Shown piece by piece: positions 25,335-37,400 of a stretch of 48,990 bases of DNA (the stretch's first letter is position 1; each line of letters opens with the position of its first letter). This stretch comes from Litorimonas sp964610115 (GTDB lineage: Bacteria > Pseudomonadota > Alphaproteobacteria > Caulobacterales > Maricaulaceae). The stretch lies in the NCBI GenBank assembly GCA_964610115.1, contig CAZSUW010000007.1, forward strand, positions 1 through 48,990. Reading direction: 5' to 3'. The notes under the pieces are model-generated. The model saw only the letters and a list, made by a program, of their open reading frames with translations, ran no database searches and was not told the origin of the DNA. Position numbers and translations under genes: made by a program.

Positions 25335-28300
25335 TTAGAACTTCCCGACCACGTTAAGGTACCAGCCGAGCTCTGAATCTGGATCGACGCCCAGATAGGT
25401 CTCTTCAATGCCGCCCCATGTCAGGCCCGCGCCGACTTTGGCGTGGTCACCGACATGGCGGTACAGACCCAGCAAGCCCCCATCGCGCGTGATCGTGCCA
25501 TTGCCTATATCCAGACGGCGCAGCTCCACTGTTGCATCCCACCTTAGGGTCGCATGGTAGTCGAGGCGCAGTACACCCAGCTCGGCTTCACTGCGGGTAA
25601 AGTCGAGGCTGTCGCGGCTGCTCGTGACCTGGCCAGAACGATAGGCATATTTACCACCCAACGTCCATTTCGGCGAGACATCATAAGCTGTGTCCACGCT
25701 GACAATCGTGCTCTTCTGACGATAGTCGAGCGTCTGACCGCCAAAGCGCTGTGACGTCGGTGACAGATCATCGAGCCAGACAATTTTGCCCAGCAAGTTG
25801 AAGCGGTCATCCCAGATCGGACGGTAAGCCGCCGCGATCGAGCCTTCGGTGAACTCCGCATTATTGAAGCTCACAGGACCCAGCTCTGCATCAGGCCGTG
25901 ACTGATCAGACTGCGCCAGGTTGAACTTCCCTTGCAAGGAGAGTTCTTCGGACGCCTGATAGCGCGCAGAGGTACGCAGCAGCCATGTGTTGCGCTTATC
26001 ACCCGTATCGACATTTTCATCGTCGCGCCATTCGACGGACATGCCCGCGCGCATGCGCTCGCTGACCCAGCCGACTGTCGCAGCAAAGGCTTCACGGTCG
26101 AACTGATCAACGCGGCCCACTTCACCGGACAGACCAAAGGTCCAATCACCCGGCGCATAGTCCACACCATAAGCATGGGTGATACCGTTCAGGCCTTGCT
26201 CTGCGAATTGCAGACGCTCCTCACCATAGATGGACAGGGCATCGGAATAGCGCTGGCGCGTACCGACATTCAGCGTGCCGAGATTTCCGGCCAGCTGGCT
26301 GTTTAGCGGCAGATCGTAAGCGAGATACCACTCATCCCCATCGTCCGTTTCGCGGCGCAGGCTTGCCCGTGCGCCCAAGCCGTCTTCACCGGTGGAGACT
26401 TCACCACCTGCAAAGAGCGTGTTGGACAGACGCGTTTCCGCGCCAACACCCAAGCGGTCCGTCGTGCGGGTATTGTCACCCGACAGGCCGACTTGACCAA
26501 AGGCATAGACGCTCTGGCTGTCATTGAACGCATAGTCCACGCGACCGCCCAAGCTTGTGCCGCTATTGCCGCGCGCATCATCGCTATAGGCCAGACCGCC
26601 AGTCACTTTCACAGCGTCTGAAAGCTGTGCCGCGAGCGTGGCTTCCGCGTAAGAGCGTGTGCCAATGGTCTGATCGTCGGTAATATCCGCGCGCGCTTGC
26701 AGCGTGAGGTCATCACGCAAGGCCACTTCCAGACCCCCGCCAAACTGTTCAATCGCTTGGTTGGTCGTCTCCGCCAGGCCAGCAAAGCCGGCGTCACGAT
26801 TGCGATAGTAAGCATAGGTCGTGCCTTCCATCTCCAGCGACTTGATGTCGGCAAAGTCGAGAGCCGCTTCAATCGCCAGCGCATCGGCAGAGCCGCCGTC
26901 AATGCGGCCACCGCGATCTTGGGACTCATAGGTGAAGCCACCATCGTTTGAGCGGAACGCTTGCACGCCGAGACCTTCTGAGCGCGCCACTTCGGCTTTG
27001 ACATAGGTGCCAGCGCCGAATTGTAGTGTTGCGTCCAGACCGAATAGGTCGCTTTCTGCACCGCCATCTGTGTCGTGATTATAGGTCGCGCCGAGTTTCA
27101 GCTTATCACCGAACCAGCGGGAGACGCGCGCACCATAGATGGCCGCATCATCGTCCGCGCCAAAGACGGGCGTGTACTCATAATCGACGACCAGTACGCT
27201 TTCATTGCCGGACAGATCACCATCCCGGAACAGACGGCCATCATCTTGCGTTGAGCCGAGTGGCTGCGTCAGCAGGATACGACCTTGAATAAAGTCCAGA
27301 TCATAGTCTGTGCCATAGGTCAGGCGACGCGATTCTGTGACCAGACCCGAGACGCTGTCACGCGTTTCCACACGGACCACTTCAGAGCCGATCGCAATAT
27401 CGCCGTGGCGCAGGTAATAGACCGAGCCCCCTGTGCCGCGCAGAACGTCACGTCCCTGGCGCGAGCCGCCTTCGGCGATAAAGGCCGTCACTTCCGTGCG
27501 CTCATCCCCATAGGTCGTAGGCAGACCGCCACCGTCCCAGCGCAGCTTCGCCCCATAAAGTGTGCGGCGCACGCGACCGAACTCTGTGTCGGTGAACTGT
27601 GTCTGATAATTACCCCAAAGCAGGTAGTCATCATCACGCTCCACGCGGGCATAGATGCGGCCGGACGTCGGGGCGTCTTGTTCAATGACACTGTCATCGC
27701 CGTAAGTCGGGTAATAACGATCCGGATCCAGGCGGCGCAGCAGGCCGTTCACATCCTTATCGTCCAAACCGTTCAGCAGATTGGATAGACCCGCCTCGCC
27801 TGTATCCGCCGTGGCTGTGACCGCCCAGCGATCATTCAGGCGCGAGCGGACATAGAAGGCCACGCGACCTTCTTCAAAGCTCTCGCCATCGACACCTTCA
27901 CCGATCGTGGCTTCGATCTGACCGACCGCGAATGTGTCTTTGGCTTTCACCTCGACCGGACGGATCATGCGGTAGCCGTTGTCGGCTTCGACATTCACCG
28001 TTTGCAGGCCTGTTGGCAGGATTTGCTCGGCGACGAACTGACCGTCCGCATCCACGCGGACATTCTGACCCATCACACGCACCGTATCGGCAGCCACATT
28101 GCGGCCATAGACACGGACCGTGCCGCCCGGTGTGCGGATGCGATCAACGCGCAGGCTGTCTTGTCCAAAGGCAGAGCCGATTTGCGCGGCCCACTCCTCA
28201 GGCGTCAGATCGAACTCTGTATCGCCGATTGAGAGTGAACGTGGCGCGGTTTCGTCAAAGCTACCGTCTTCGCTATAGGCGCGCAGAACATAGTCTAGCT

Positions 28301-31300
28301 CCATGCCAACCATTTCGGCCATGACCGGCAGGCGCGCCGCACCGTCCACGACAGTCGCTGTCGCAACGGGTTCACCGCGCGTTGTGCGACCGGCTTCGAA
28401 CAGGCGGATTTCCGCCCGCTCAATATAGCTGTCATAGTTCCAGTAGGTTTCCACAACAATGTCACGACCGACCTCACCGGACACCACATTGGCGCGGGCA
28501 TTGAGGCGCTTCTGATTATCCAGCGCGGTCACTGTCGTTTCGACCTCCATCGCGTCAGCATAAGCGGTCGTGCTATTGCCCCAATCCAGCCAGCGCATCA
28601 GGCGGTTAGGCCGTGTGCTTTCTTCTGGACCTGTGGCGCGGCGACCCACGCTCGGGCCGTCAAAGACCGGATCGTCACCGTCTTGGCGCAGACCATAGCT
28701 ATCGTCAGATAGATCCGTGTCCGCACGGCGCATGAACGCGCCGTCTTCACCTTCGGCAAAGCGCAGGCGGGACCGGTTTGTCGCATCACGATCGTCGATC
28801 GTTTCGGCATCGAAGAATTGACCCGCAACACGCAGGGTTTCGTCTTCGCCGTTTTCACGCTCGCGTGTTTCAAACGGACGCTGCGACCCCCAATCGGCTT
28901 GCAGTGCAATATCGTTCAGACCTGTGCTCATGGCGCGCAGAGCGGAAAGTCCTGTTTGCAGACGGGCTTGAGCGGATTCGACGCGTTCCCCTTCTGCCGC
29001 ATGATAGACCAGCAGGCCGCGCTCTGTTTCTGGGGCCTGTGTCATCACAGACGCCATGCGCGTGATCGCATCTGGCATGAGGGTTGCATTGTCATCAGCA
29101 GAGACAAAGTCAGCGGCAAAGATGTCGAGACGAACGGCGGGGCGATGGGCCGCGCCGAAGTTCATCTTGACGAACTTACCGCGTGTGGCGCGGACAACCC
29201 GTGGGTTTTCCGTCGTCACGCCATAGGCCAAAGGCAAGGACCGTCCGTCGAGCTTGAGCAGGAAGTTCGATCCGCGTTCCGCGTTCGCAATGGCCGCGCA
29301 TGGGATATGATAGCGACCAAATTCGTCGGTCGTGATGATATCGCCATTGACGGTTGCCAGGCGCGCGCCCGGTAGGCCGGGCTCGCCATCGTCCGGGTAG
29401 CCGTTACGGTTCACGTCATCATAGACGCGGCCAATAACAGGCGTGCAGTCAAAGCTCGGCTCTGGGATATAATCGACGACAGCGGTCGCGGTTTCAGAGC
29501 GGGAGCCATCGCGTAGGCTTTCGGCAAAGGCCTGGTTTTCATGGGCACCAAACTCAACGTTTGGACCGGCAAGCAAGCGCAGGCTGAACGTCAGCGTTTC
29601 ACCGGGCGCCAGACTATCCAGCGGCGCAGCACCGCCTTGAACGACATCCCAGTTCAGCACACCACGGCTTGGAACACTTGGCACGGCCGCCACCGCATCG
29701 CCGCCATCAGAGACAAAGGCAGTATCCGGCACATAGGCAAAGCCTTCTGGCAAGCGGTCCGTGATGCGAATGTCGCTCATCGTCGAAGCTGAGTCATTCG
29801 TCACGGCGATCTGGTAAAGCACCGGATCACCGATCTGGACCGTGCGCGGTTGCGCGGTCTTCGTCACGATCAGCTGGCTGGCATCAGACAGAGGCTGCAG
29901 AGCCACCATGGCGTCATCTTCGGCATTCACCGGCGCGCCGTCGAGCGGACCTTCGGCCGAAACGCTGGCCATATTGGTATATTCACCGGCTTGCTGCGGC
30001 GCGACAGCCACATCCAGCTCAACCGTGAAGCCTTCACCGATTTCGAGATCAACGCCACTGGAGAGCATTTCCGATGAGCTTGTGCCGTTATAGGCCGCAC
30101 TGCCCATTTGAGAGAGTGGGCTATCGGATGGGACGATACGGGTTTCCAGAACCGCCACATTATTCACGCCAAACACAACACCCAGATCATCGGACAGGCT
30201 GACATTCTCGAGCGCTGTCTCACCCGTGTTTTCCACACGCAGCGCATAGGTCACAGCTTGGCGACCATCGGCCATGATATCCGGACCACTGATCACAGTT
30301 TTGGACAGGTTGATGGCCGGCGTACCGCAATTCTTCATCGGAATATTATTCGTCAGAATGGTTGGATCACCCGCTTCGAAATCAAACTGCGTGTAGAAGC
30401 GCGGATTGGCTGGCAGGGAGGCGTCAGACAGACGACCGCTCGTGCCGACTTCAGACGCACCCAGCACAGCCGGATTGGCTGGCAGAAGCGTTGTCGCATC
30501 CAGTACATCGGTTTCGGCCAGGCGGTCTGTGCTCGGCACGCCAGACGTCGGATAGGTCAGCTCCATAGTGTATGTGCCGGGGGCCGTCACATAGAACTGA
30601 TAGAAGCCGTCTGAACCATCCCGCACGATGACGATGTCATTGGCCGTACCAATGCTGTCATTGCGGCCATTCGGGCCCACCACCGCAATGCGGCCACCGG
30701 ACAGAATGTCACCGTTTTCTTCACAGTAGAAGTAACCGGTCGGGTCATAATCCGCGGAATCAACCACGCCGTCACCGTCACGGTCTTCCGTTCCGCTTTC
30801 AAAGCCATCAGGCGCACCGTCGCCATCTGTGTCCAGCAAGGCTAGCGGCGTCGGATTAACATCAGACGGCGTATCTGGCGTCACAGTTGGATCATCAGAC
30901 ATAACTGGACCTGGCAGTTCTGGGCTCCCCGCATAAGCGGTATTGCCTTGGGCCGGACCGGCAACCGTCGTGTCAATGCGCACAAGGATCGTCACAGTCG
31001 CGCTTTCACCCACAGCCAGCGTATCTGTACCACCGAGAAGCTCGATAATATCAACGCCGTCAAAGGCGGGGTTCGGTGTGACGGCATCAGCGCTCACCTC
31101 TGGCGTTTTGAAGATAACAGCCGGAGCCAATGTCGCCTCCAGATCATCCGTCAGAGACAGATCGGTCAGCGTGACATTGCCGTCATTGAGCAGGTCAAGT
31201 GTATAGGTCACATCAAAGATAGGACCCGCCACTTGCACGGTCTGCGCGACAGTTTTCGTCAGGCGCAAAGACGGCTCACGATTAGCTTCGACCGTTTCAG

Positions 31301-31325
31301 AAACTTCCGGCGACGTGCTGTCACC
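25335..31325 (-). CDS. Giant DUF11-repeat surface protein, C-terminal part with outer-membrane barrel (5' end in gap)
   Basis: This is the 3' part (about 2,000 codons) of a gene continued at 31426-43510. An apparent TTG start at 31268 is artificial, because the frame is open back to the gap. Order: three more DUF11-like repeats; between the first two, a DTDGDGAPDG...DRDGDGVVD stretch like calcium-binding thrombospondin type-3 repeats; an SdrD-B-like domain (VYDDVNRNGYPDDGEPG, about residue 610 counted from 31268); a mixed region; then about 850 residues of alternating polar/hydrophobic strands. The last residues are YLNVVGKF. The terminal Phe is typical of BAM-inserted outer-membrane barrels. 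The protein is probably anchored in the outer membrane with the repeats exposed. It may act in adhesion; this is inference. Confidence 0.85.
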   Translation of the reverse strand, partial: GDSTSPEVSETVEANREPSLRLTKTVAQTVQVAGPIFDVTYTLDLLNDGNVTLTDLSLTDDLEATLAPAVIFKTPEVSADAVTPNPAFDGVDIIELLGGTDTLAVGESATVTILVRIDTTVAGPAQGNTAYAGSPELPGPVMSDDPTVTPDTPSDVNPTPLALLDTDGDGAPDGFESGTEDRDGDGVVDSADYDPTGYFYCEENGDILSGGRIAVVGPNGRNDSIGTANDIVIVRDGSDGFYQFYVTAPGTYTMELTYPTSGVPSTDRLAETDVLDATTLLPANPAVLGASEVGTSGRLSDASLPANPRFYTQFDFEAGDPTILTNNIPMKNCGTPAINLSKTVISGPDIMADGRQAVTYALRVENTGETALENVSLSDDLGVVFGVNNVAVLETRIVPSDSPLSQMGSAAYNGTSSSEMLSSGVDLEIGEGFTVELDVAVAPQQAGEYTNMASVSAEGPLDGAPVNAEDDAMVALQPLSDASQLIVTKTAQPRTVQIGDPVLYQIAVTNDSASTMSDIRITDRLPEGFAYVPDTAFVSDGGDAVAAVPSVPSRGVLNWDVVQGGAAPLDSLAPGETLTFSLRLLAGPNVEFGAHENQAFAESLRDGSRSETATAVVDYIPEPSFDCTPVIGRVYDDVNRNGYPDDGEPGLPGARLATVNGDIITTDEFGRYHIPCAAIANAERGSNFLLKLDGRSLPLAYGVTTENPRVVRATRGKFVKMNFGAAHRPAVRLDIFAADFVSADDNATLMPDAITRMASVMTQAPETERGLLVYHAAEGERVESAQARLQTGLSALRAMSTGLNDIALQADWGSQRPFETRERENGEDETLRVAGQFFDAETIDDRDATNRSRLRFAEGEDGAFMRRADTDLSDDSYGLRQDGDDPVFDGPSVGRRATGPEESTRPNRLMRWLDWGNSTTAYADAMEVETTVTALDNQKRLNARANVVSGEVGRDIVVETYWNYDSYIERAEIRLFEAGRTTRGEPVATATVVDGAARLPVMAEMVGMELDYVLRAYSEDGSFDETAPRSLSIGDTEFDLTPEEWAAQIGSAFGQDSLRVDRIRTPGGTVRVYGRNVAADTVRVMGQNVRVDADGQFVAEQILPTGLQTVNVEADNGYRMIRPVEVKAKDTFAVGQIEATIGEGVDGESFEEGRVAFYVRSRLNDRWAVTATADTGEAGLSNLLNGLDDKDVNGLLRRLDPDRYYPTYGDDSVIEQDAPTSGRIYARVERDDDYLLWGNYQTQFTDTEFGRVRRTLYGAKLRWDGGGLPTTYGDERTEVTAFIAEGGSRQGRDVLRGTGGSVYYLRHGDIAIGSEVVRVETRDSVSGLVTESRRLTYGTDYDLDFIQGRILLTQPLGSTQDDGRLFRDGDLSGNESVLVVDYEYTPVFGADDDAAIYGARVSRWFGDKLKLGATYNHDTDGGAESDLFGLDATLQFGAGTYVKAEVARSEGLGVQAFRSNDGGFTYESQDRGGRIDGGSADALAIEAALDFADIKSLEMEGTTYAYYRNRDAGFAGLAETTNQAIEQFGGGLEVALRDDLTLQARADITDDQTIGTRSYAEATLAAQLSDAVKVTGGLAYSDDARGNSGTSLGGRVDYAFNDSQSVYAFGQVGLSGDNTRTTDRLGVGAETRLSNTLFAGGEVSTGEDGLGARASLRRETDDGDEWYLAYDLPLNSQLAGNLGTLNVGTRQRYSDALSIYGEERLQFAEQGLNGITHAYGVDYAPGDWTFGLSGEVGRVDQFDREAFAATVGWVSERMRAGMSVEWRDDENVDTGDKRNTWLLRTSARYQASEELSLQGKFNLAQSDQSRPDAELGPVSFNNAEFTEGSIAAAYRPIWDDRFNLLGKIVWLDDLSPTSQRFGGQTLDYRQKSTIVSVDTAYDVSPKWTLGGKYAYRSGQVTSSRDSLDFTRSEAELGVLRLDYHATLRWDATVELRRLDIGNGTITRDGGLLGLYRHVGDHAKVGAGLTWGGIEETYLGVDPDSELGWYLNVVGKF

Positions 31326-31425
31326 NNNNNNNNNNNNNNNNNNNNNNNNNNNNNNNNNNNNNNNNNNNNNNNNNNNNNNNNNNNNNNNNNNNNNNNNNNN
31401 NNNNNNNNNNNNNNNNNNNNNNNNN
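31326..31425. other. Assembly gap of 100 N inside the giant adhesin gene
   Basis: A run of exactly 100 N. The 55 bases on its left (31271-31325) are identical to the 55 bases on its right (31426-31480). This is what two contigs sharing a 55-base assembly overlap look like after scaffolding. Removing one copy and the N run (155 bases) brings the two reading frames into register and gives the junction peptide ANREPSLRLTKTV, a normal repeat boundary. Collapsed repeat units could still be missing. Confidence 0.95.
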
Positions 31426-34400
31426 ACGGCTCACGATTAGCTTCGACCGTTTCAGAAACTTCCGGCGACGTGCTGTCACCCGCTTCAGATGTCGCCAGGT
31501 TCGTCACCAGACCCGCGTCCAGATCGGCCTGCGTGACAGCGTAATCCGCCGTACAGGTCAGGGCCTCGCCCGGCGCCAGCAAGGTTGCTGGGCAGTCGAC
31601 AGACGCAATCTTGTTGTCTGTCACGCTGACCGTTTCCGTCAGGGTCGTATTACCCGTATTCGTCACGTCATAAGCGTAGGAGACAATGTCACCGACCGCC
31701 GTGAAGGTTTCTGTCGTCGCGCGTTTCACAAGGCTCAGGCCGCGCGTGACGTCCGTTTCGATGCTCAGGCTGACAGGATCAGACGTCGTGTCACCGCTAG
31801 TGGCAGAGGCAATATTCGTCACCTCGCCCGCATCCATATCGGCTTGCGTGACGGTATAGTCGGCTGAACAGGTCAGGGCCTCACCGGGTGCCAGCAGATC
31901 CGTTGGACAGCTGACAGAGGCGATCTTATCGTCCGCCACTGTGATCGGGTCCGTGAAGGTCACATTGCCCGTATTCGTCACGACATAGTCATAGCTGACG
32001 ATCTGACCGGCCATTGTCAGGGCGCTCGTGTCTGAAGTTTTCACAACAGAGAGGCTCGGCTCCTGCACACCAGAGATGGTCACCTGATCAGGCGCAGAGG
32101 GTGGCTGCGTGCCGATTTGGGCTGTCGCAATGTTTGTCACGTCGCCCGCGTCGAGATCGGCTTGCGTGACCGTGTAGTCCGCCGCACAGGACAGAACCGC
32201 ACCGGGTACAAGTCCACCAGCAGGCATCGCCGGACAGGCGACCGTGCCGATCTTGTCATCTTCAATGCTCGCCACGGCGTCCAGGCTCACATTACCCGTA
32301 TTGCGGATGATGAATTCATAGGACAGCGTGTCGCCAACGGCCGTGAATGTGTTGGACAGAGCCCGCTTATCAACCGTGTAGGCTGGGGTTTGTGACCCAT
32401 TGACGGTTACGCTCTCGGTTGGAGAGACAGTCGTGCCATCCGTCGCGCTGGCGACGTTCGTGACAAAGCCGGCGTCCACATCCGCTTGGGCGACAGTATC
32501 AGTGCCCGTACAGGTGATCGAAGCGCCTGGGACCAAGCCGTCCGCCGGTAGGGCCGGACAAGCCACGTTCGGGATACGGTCATCATTGACAGACACCGCT
32601 TGGGTGATCGTCACATTACCCGCATTCGTCACGACATAGCTATAGTCGAGCGTCTCGCCCGCCATATCAAAGGCCGTCTGTTGCGCCGTCTTGACCACGC
32701 TCAGCGCAGGTTGACCATCAGCGGCAACGGTTTCTGTCACAGGATCTGTGGTCGTTGTGCCGTCTGTCGCGCTCGCCACATTGGTCACAGAGCCCGCATC
32801 CAGATCGGCTTGGGTCACCGTATCGGACGCCGTACAAGTCAGGCTTGCGCCCGGTGCCAGGCCACCCGCAGGCAAGGCCGGACAGGCCACCGCACCAATC
32901 CGGTCATCCGTGATTGATAGCGCATCAACGACCGTCACATTACCCGCATTGGTAATGACAAAGTCATAGGTCAGCGTATCGCCAACGGCGGCGAAGCTCG
33001 CCTCACGCGCCGTCTTGGTCATAGTCAGATCTGGCGTTTGCGTCCCGGTGATTGTCTCTGTGATGTCTGGGCTGGTTGTTGTGCCGTCGCTGGCAGAGGC
33101 CGTATTGGTCACGGAACCCGCATCCAGATCAGCCTGGCTGACTGTATCCGTCGCGCTGCAGAGCAGTGTCCCGCCGGGCAGCAGACCACCCGCAGGCAGG
33201 GCCGGACAAGCCACCGCACCAATCCGGTCATCGGTAATAGAGACCGGGGCTGTGATCGTTACATTACCCGTATTTGTCACGATGAAGTCGTAAGCGAGCG
33301 TATCGCCGACGGCTGTGAAGTCGCTTGTGCGAGCAATCTTTTCCATATCCAGCGCACGGGTCTGATCCGCGTCAACCGTCTCAGAGGCTTGCGGAGACAG
33401 GGCCGGGCCGGACTGGGCCGTCGCGACGTTCGTGATGCCGCCCGCATCCAAATCGGCTTGGCTGACCGTATCTGAGCCCGTGCAGACCAGTGACGCACCC
33501 GGGGCCAAACCGCCGACTGGCAGGGACGGACAGCTAACAGACGCAATCCGGTCATCCGTGATCTCAACCGGCAGAGTGAGTGTCACATTGCCATCATTGG
33601 TGACAACATATTGATAGTCGATCATATCGCCAACGCTTGCAAATTGCGCACGGTCCGCGGTTTTGACCATCGCCATTGACGGCATCTGAACCGCTGGGAT
33701 CGTGACAAAGACTGGCGGAGATGAGGCACGCGGATGCTCCGCATAGGCGTCATTCGTCAGTGTGCCATTGTCGATATCGTCTTGCGTAACCGTGTAATCG
33801 GCTGTGCAGACTTCGATCTGATCCGGGATAAGGTTCCCCGTGAAACACGCAATCGCACCGATCTTATTGTCGATGACCTGGACCGTGTTCGTCAGGGTGA
33901 TATTACCCGTATTTTCGATTTCGAACGTATAGGTAATCACCTCACCCACGGTCGCATAGGACGTCGCTGTCGTAGACTTGCGCACTTCCAGGGCCGGGTT
34001 GGCATTGGCCGGAATGGTTTCCGAATCTGGTGCGGACGTGGTGGTCCCGTCGGTCGCCGTCGCAATGTTGGTGACGACACCAATATCCAGATGATCCTGC
34101 GTAACCACGAAGTCAGCCGTACAGGTCAGACTATCCCCTGGTGCCAGGCCGCCCGCAGGCAGGGCCGGACAATCAACAGACGCAATCCGGTTATCAGACA
34201 CGCTGATCGGTGTTGTGACCGTAACGTTACCCGCATTGGTGACGACATATTGATAGCTCACAATATCGCCTGGCAGGTTGAAGTTGATCGAGGTTGCCGT
34301 CTTGTCGATTTCAAGCTCGCTAACGCGGGTCGCAAAGACGCGCTTCTCAACCGTTGGCGATGTGACATTCCCGTCAGTAGCGGACGCCAAATTCGTCACA

Positions 34401-37400
34401 GAACCCGCATCAATATCGGCTTGCGTGACCGCATAATCACCAGAGCAGGTGATCGCCGCGCCCGGCGCAAGACCGCCGCTTGGCAGGGACGGACAGCTAA
34501 CAGTCGCGATTTTGTCATCAGAAACCGAGATCGGATTTGTCAGCGTGACGTTACCCGAATTGGTCACATCATATTCGTAAGAGATGATGTCGCCCGGCAT
34601 GTTGAATGTCTGGCTCAGCGCGCGCTTAACAACGGAAAGGGCTGGGCCTTGATCCGCCGTGACACTGGCTGTGTCAGGGGCGGAGCTTGTGCCACCACTG
34701 CTGGCGATCGCGATATTCGTGACCACGCCGGCGTCCAGATCCGCTTGAGTAACCACATAAGTCGCCGTACAGGTCAGGGTGGCATTCAAGGCCAGACCGC
34801 CAGCCGGCAAGGCCGGGCAGTTGACCGCTGCAATCTTATCATCGGCAATCGTGATCGCGTTTGTCAGCGTCACATTACCCGTATTGCGCACATCATAGCG
34901 GTAGGCGAGCACATCACCCACGGCGTCGAAAGCGCCGTTCAGCGCCGTTTTTGTCACGCTAAGATCCGGATTCTGAGTCCCGTCCACAGTCTCAGAGACC
35001 TGCGGCGAGCTTGTTCCCGGAATGCTGGCTGTCGCCAGATTGGTGACAGACCCCGCATCCACATCGGCCTGAGTGACCGTGTAAGACGCCGTACAGGTTA
35101 GGGTCGCGCCCGGCGCCAAACCGGCAAGCGGCAGGGCGGGACAGCTGACCATATCAATCTTGTCATCAGACACGCTGATCGGATCGGTAATCGTGATATT
35201 GCCCGCATTTGTGACGTCATAAGCATAGTCAATGCGATCACCGGCGGCCGCATAGCCTGTCGTCAAGGCGCGCTTATCCATAGATAAGGCAGGCCTCGGA
35301 TCAGCTGTCGCCACTTCTGTCACAGACGGGCTTGTCGTCGGACCACTGCTGGCTTGTGCCGTATTGGTGATCTGACCACTATCCAGATCGACCTGCGTGA
35401 CGGTATCGGTGCCTGTACAAGTCAAGCTCGCACCCGGCGCAAGGCCGCCTGCTGGCAGGGCCGGACAGCTGACCGTGATCCGGTCATCGCTCACCGTAAT
35501 TGCCTCTGTAACGGACACATTACCGGTATTTGTGACGACGTAGTCATAGGACACAGTTTCGCCGAGTGTGGCAAAGACTTGCGGGCTGGCTGTTTTCGTC
35601 ATGACCAGACCTGGCATTTGATCAACGCCAACCGTCTCGCTGACATCCGGCGATGTCGTCGTGCCATCTGTTGCGCTGGCTGTGTTTGTCACCATGCCCG
35701 CATCCAGATCCGCTTGGCTCACCACGTCTGTGCCGGTGCAGGTCAGGCTCGCGCCGGGGACCAGACCGCCCGCCGGCAAGGCCGGGCAGGACACGCTGAT
35801 CCGGTCATCCGTGACAGAAACGCTGTCCGTGATCGTAACGTTACCGGTATTGGTGATCTCGTAAGTGTAGTCGATCGTATCGCCAACGCTATCCACGCTC
35901 GACAGGCTCGCCGTTTTGACCATGGCCAGTGACGGGGCTTGATCGGCATCGACCGTCACACTGTCGGTTGGCGGTGTTAACGTCGTGCCGGCAGGCGGTG
36001 TGGCTGTGGCTTCGGCATTATTCGTCACAAAGCCCGCATCCAGGTCCGCTTGGGTTACGGTGTCGGTCGCCGTGCAGGTCACGCTCTCACCCGGTGCCAA
36101 AGTCGTCACAGGACAGCTGATGACAGCAATACGGTCATCACTGACAGACAGGTCGGTCAGGACAACATTGCCCGTATTTTGCAAGAGATATTCATAGTTC
36201 AGCACATCCCCCACAGCGGCAAAGTCTGTGTCCGGGCTGGTCTTGCTCAGGCTCAGGCGCGGTGTGCGTGTGCCGTCAACAGTAACGGTATCGGTTTCAG
36301 GCGGCAAAGGCGTCCCGTCAGGACCCTCAGCGCTCAGGCTCGCCGTATTCTCAACAGAACCCGCATCAATGTCGGCTTGCGTGACTGCGTAGTCAGCGGA
36401 ACACACCATGCTCGCAGACGGCGCAAGGGTGGTCAGCGGGCAGGACACTGTGCCGGCTAGAGGATCAGAGATCGCAATGGCTGACAGCGTCGTCGTGCCA
36501 GTATTCTCAACATCAAATTCGAACGCCAAGACGTCGCCGACTTGCGCAAAATCCGTGCTCAGCGCGCGCTTGGCGAAACGGACATCCGTGGTCGGCATGC
36601 CGGTAACTGTCGCACTATCTGTATCGGTCACGGCTGGACCTGAGGGTGGCGTGGCACTGACGTCAGCTGTGTTGACAACGGAGCCCGCATCAACATCCGC
36701 CTGTGTCAATGTATAGGTGCCGGAACAGGTCAGGCTCGCCGCAGGCGCAAGTTCTGTCGCCGGGCAGCTCAGCGCCGGGATAAGCGGGTCCGTGACCGTA
36801 ATGTTTGTCAGGGTTACATTGCCCGTATTGACGACATCAAACTCGAACATAAGCGTGTCGCCTGCCGCGGCAAATGTCGTGTCCAGCGCGCGTTTATCGA
36901 CAGAAACACTTGGCGTTTGCGTGCCATCGACCGTTTCAGTCACAGGCGCAGAGACGACGGAACCGTTCTGTGCAAAGGCTTGGTTTGTAACAAAGCCGGC
37001 ATCCACATCTGCCTGCGTGACTGTGTAATCCGCCGTGCAGATTTGTGTCGTGCCGGGCGTAAAGTTCCCAACCACACAATCGATCGTGCCGATCTTATCA
37101 TCAACGACTTGCGTCGTGCCTGTCAGGGTCAGATTGCCGTCATTAGAGAGCGTAAAGCGATAGCTCAGCACATCACCAGCGGCTGTGAAGTCTGTGGTGA
37201 TCGCGTCTTTGACGACGGACAGAGCCGGGTTCTGATCGGCTGGAATGGTCTCGGATGTCTGCGGCGACGTTGTTACGCCATCTGTCGCAGACGCCAAGTT
37301 TGTCACGGAACCCGCATCCAGATCGGCCTGTGTCACCACATATTGCGCGGTACAGGTCAGGCTAGCCGCTGGGGCTAGGCCGCCCGCCGGAAGCGCCGGA

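Noticed and set aside
25325..25341. GTTCT-N7-AGAAC hairpin between rmlC and the giant gene as a terminator
   Set aside because: Only a 5-base stem, no T-run, and it overlaps the stop codon of the giant gene.
31259..31425. Continuation of the N-terminal giant-gene frame through the N run to a stop at 31259
   Set aside because: Beyond the gap this frame reads VTARRRKFLKR, which is the duplicated 55-base flank in the wrong frame. The correct frame is the other one after merging.
33734..35101. Long plus-strand ORFs opposite the giant gene (for example 455, 318 and 289 codons)
   Set aside because: They mirror the repeat coding sequence, have repeated Arg/His/Gly-rich translations and no ribosome site. 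They are a codon-bias shadow.
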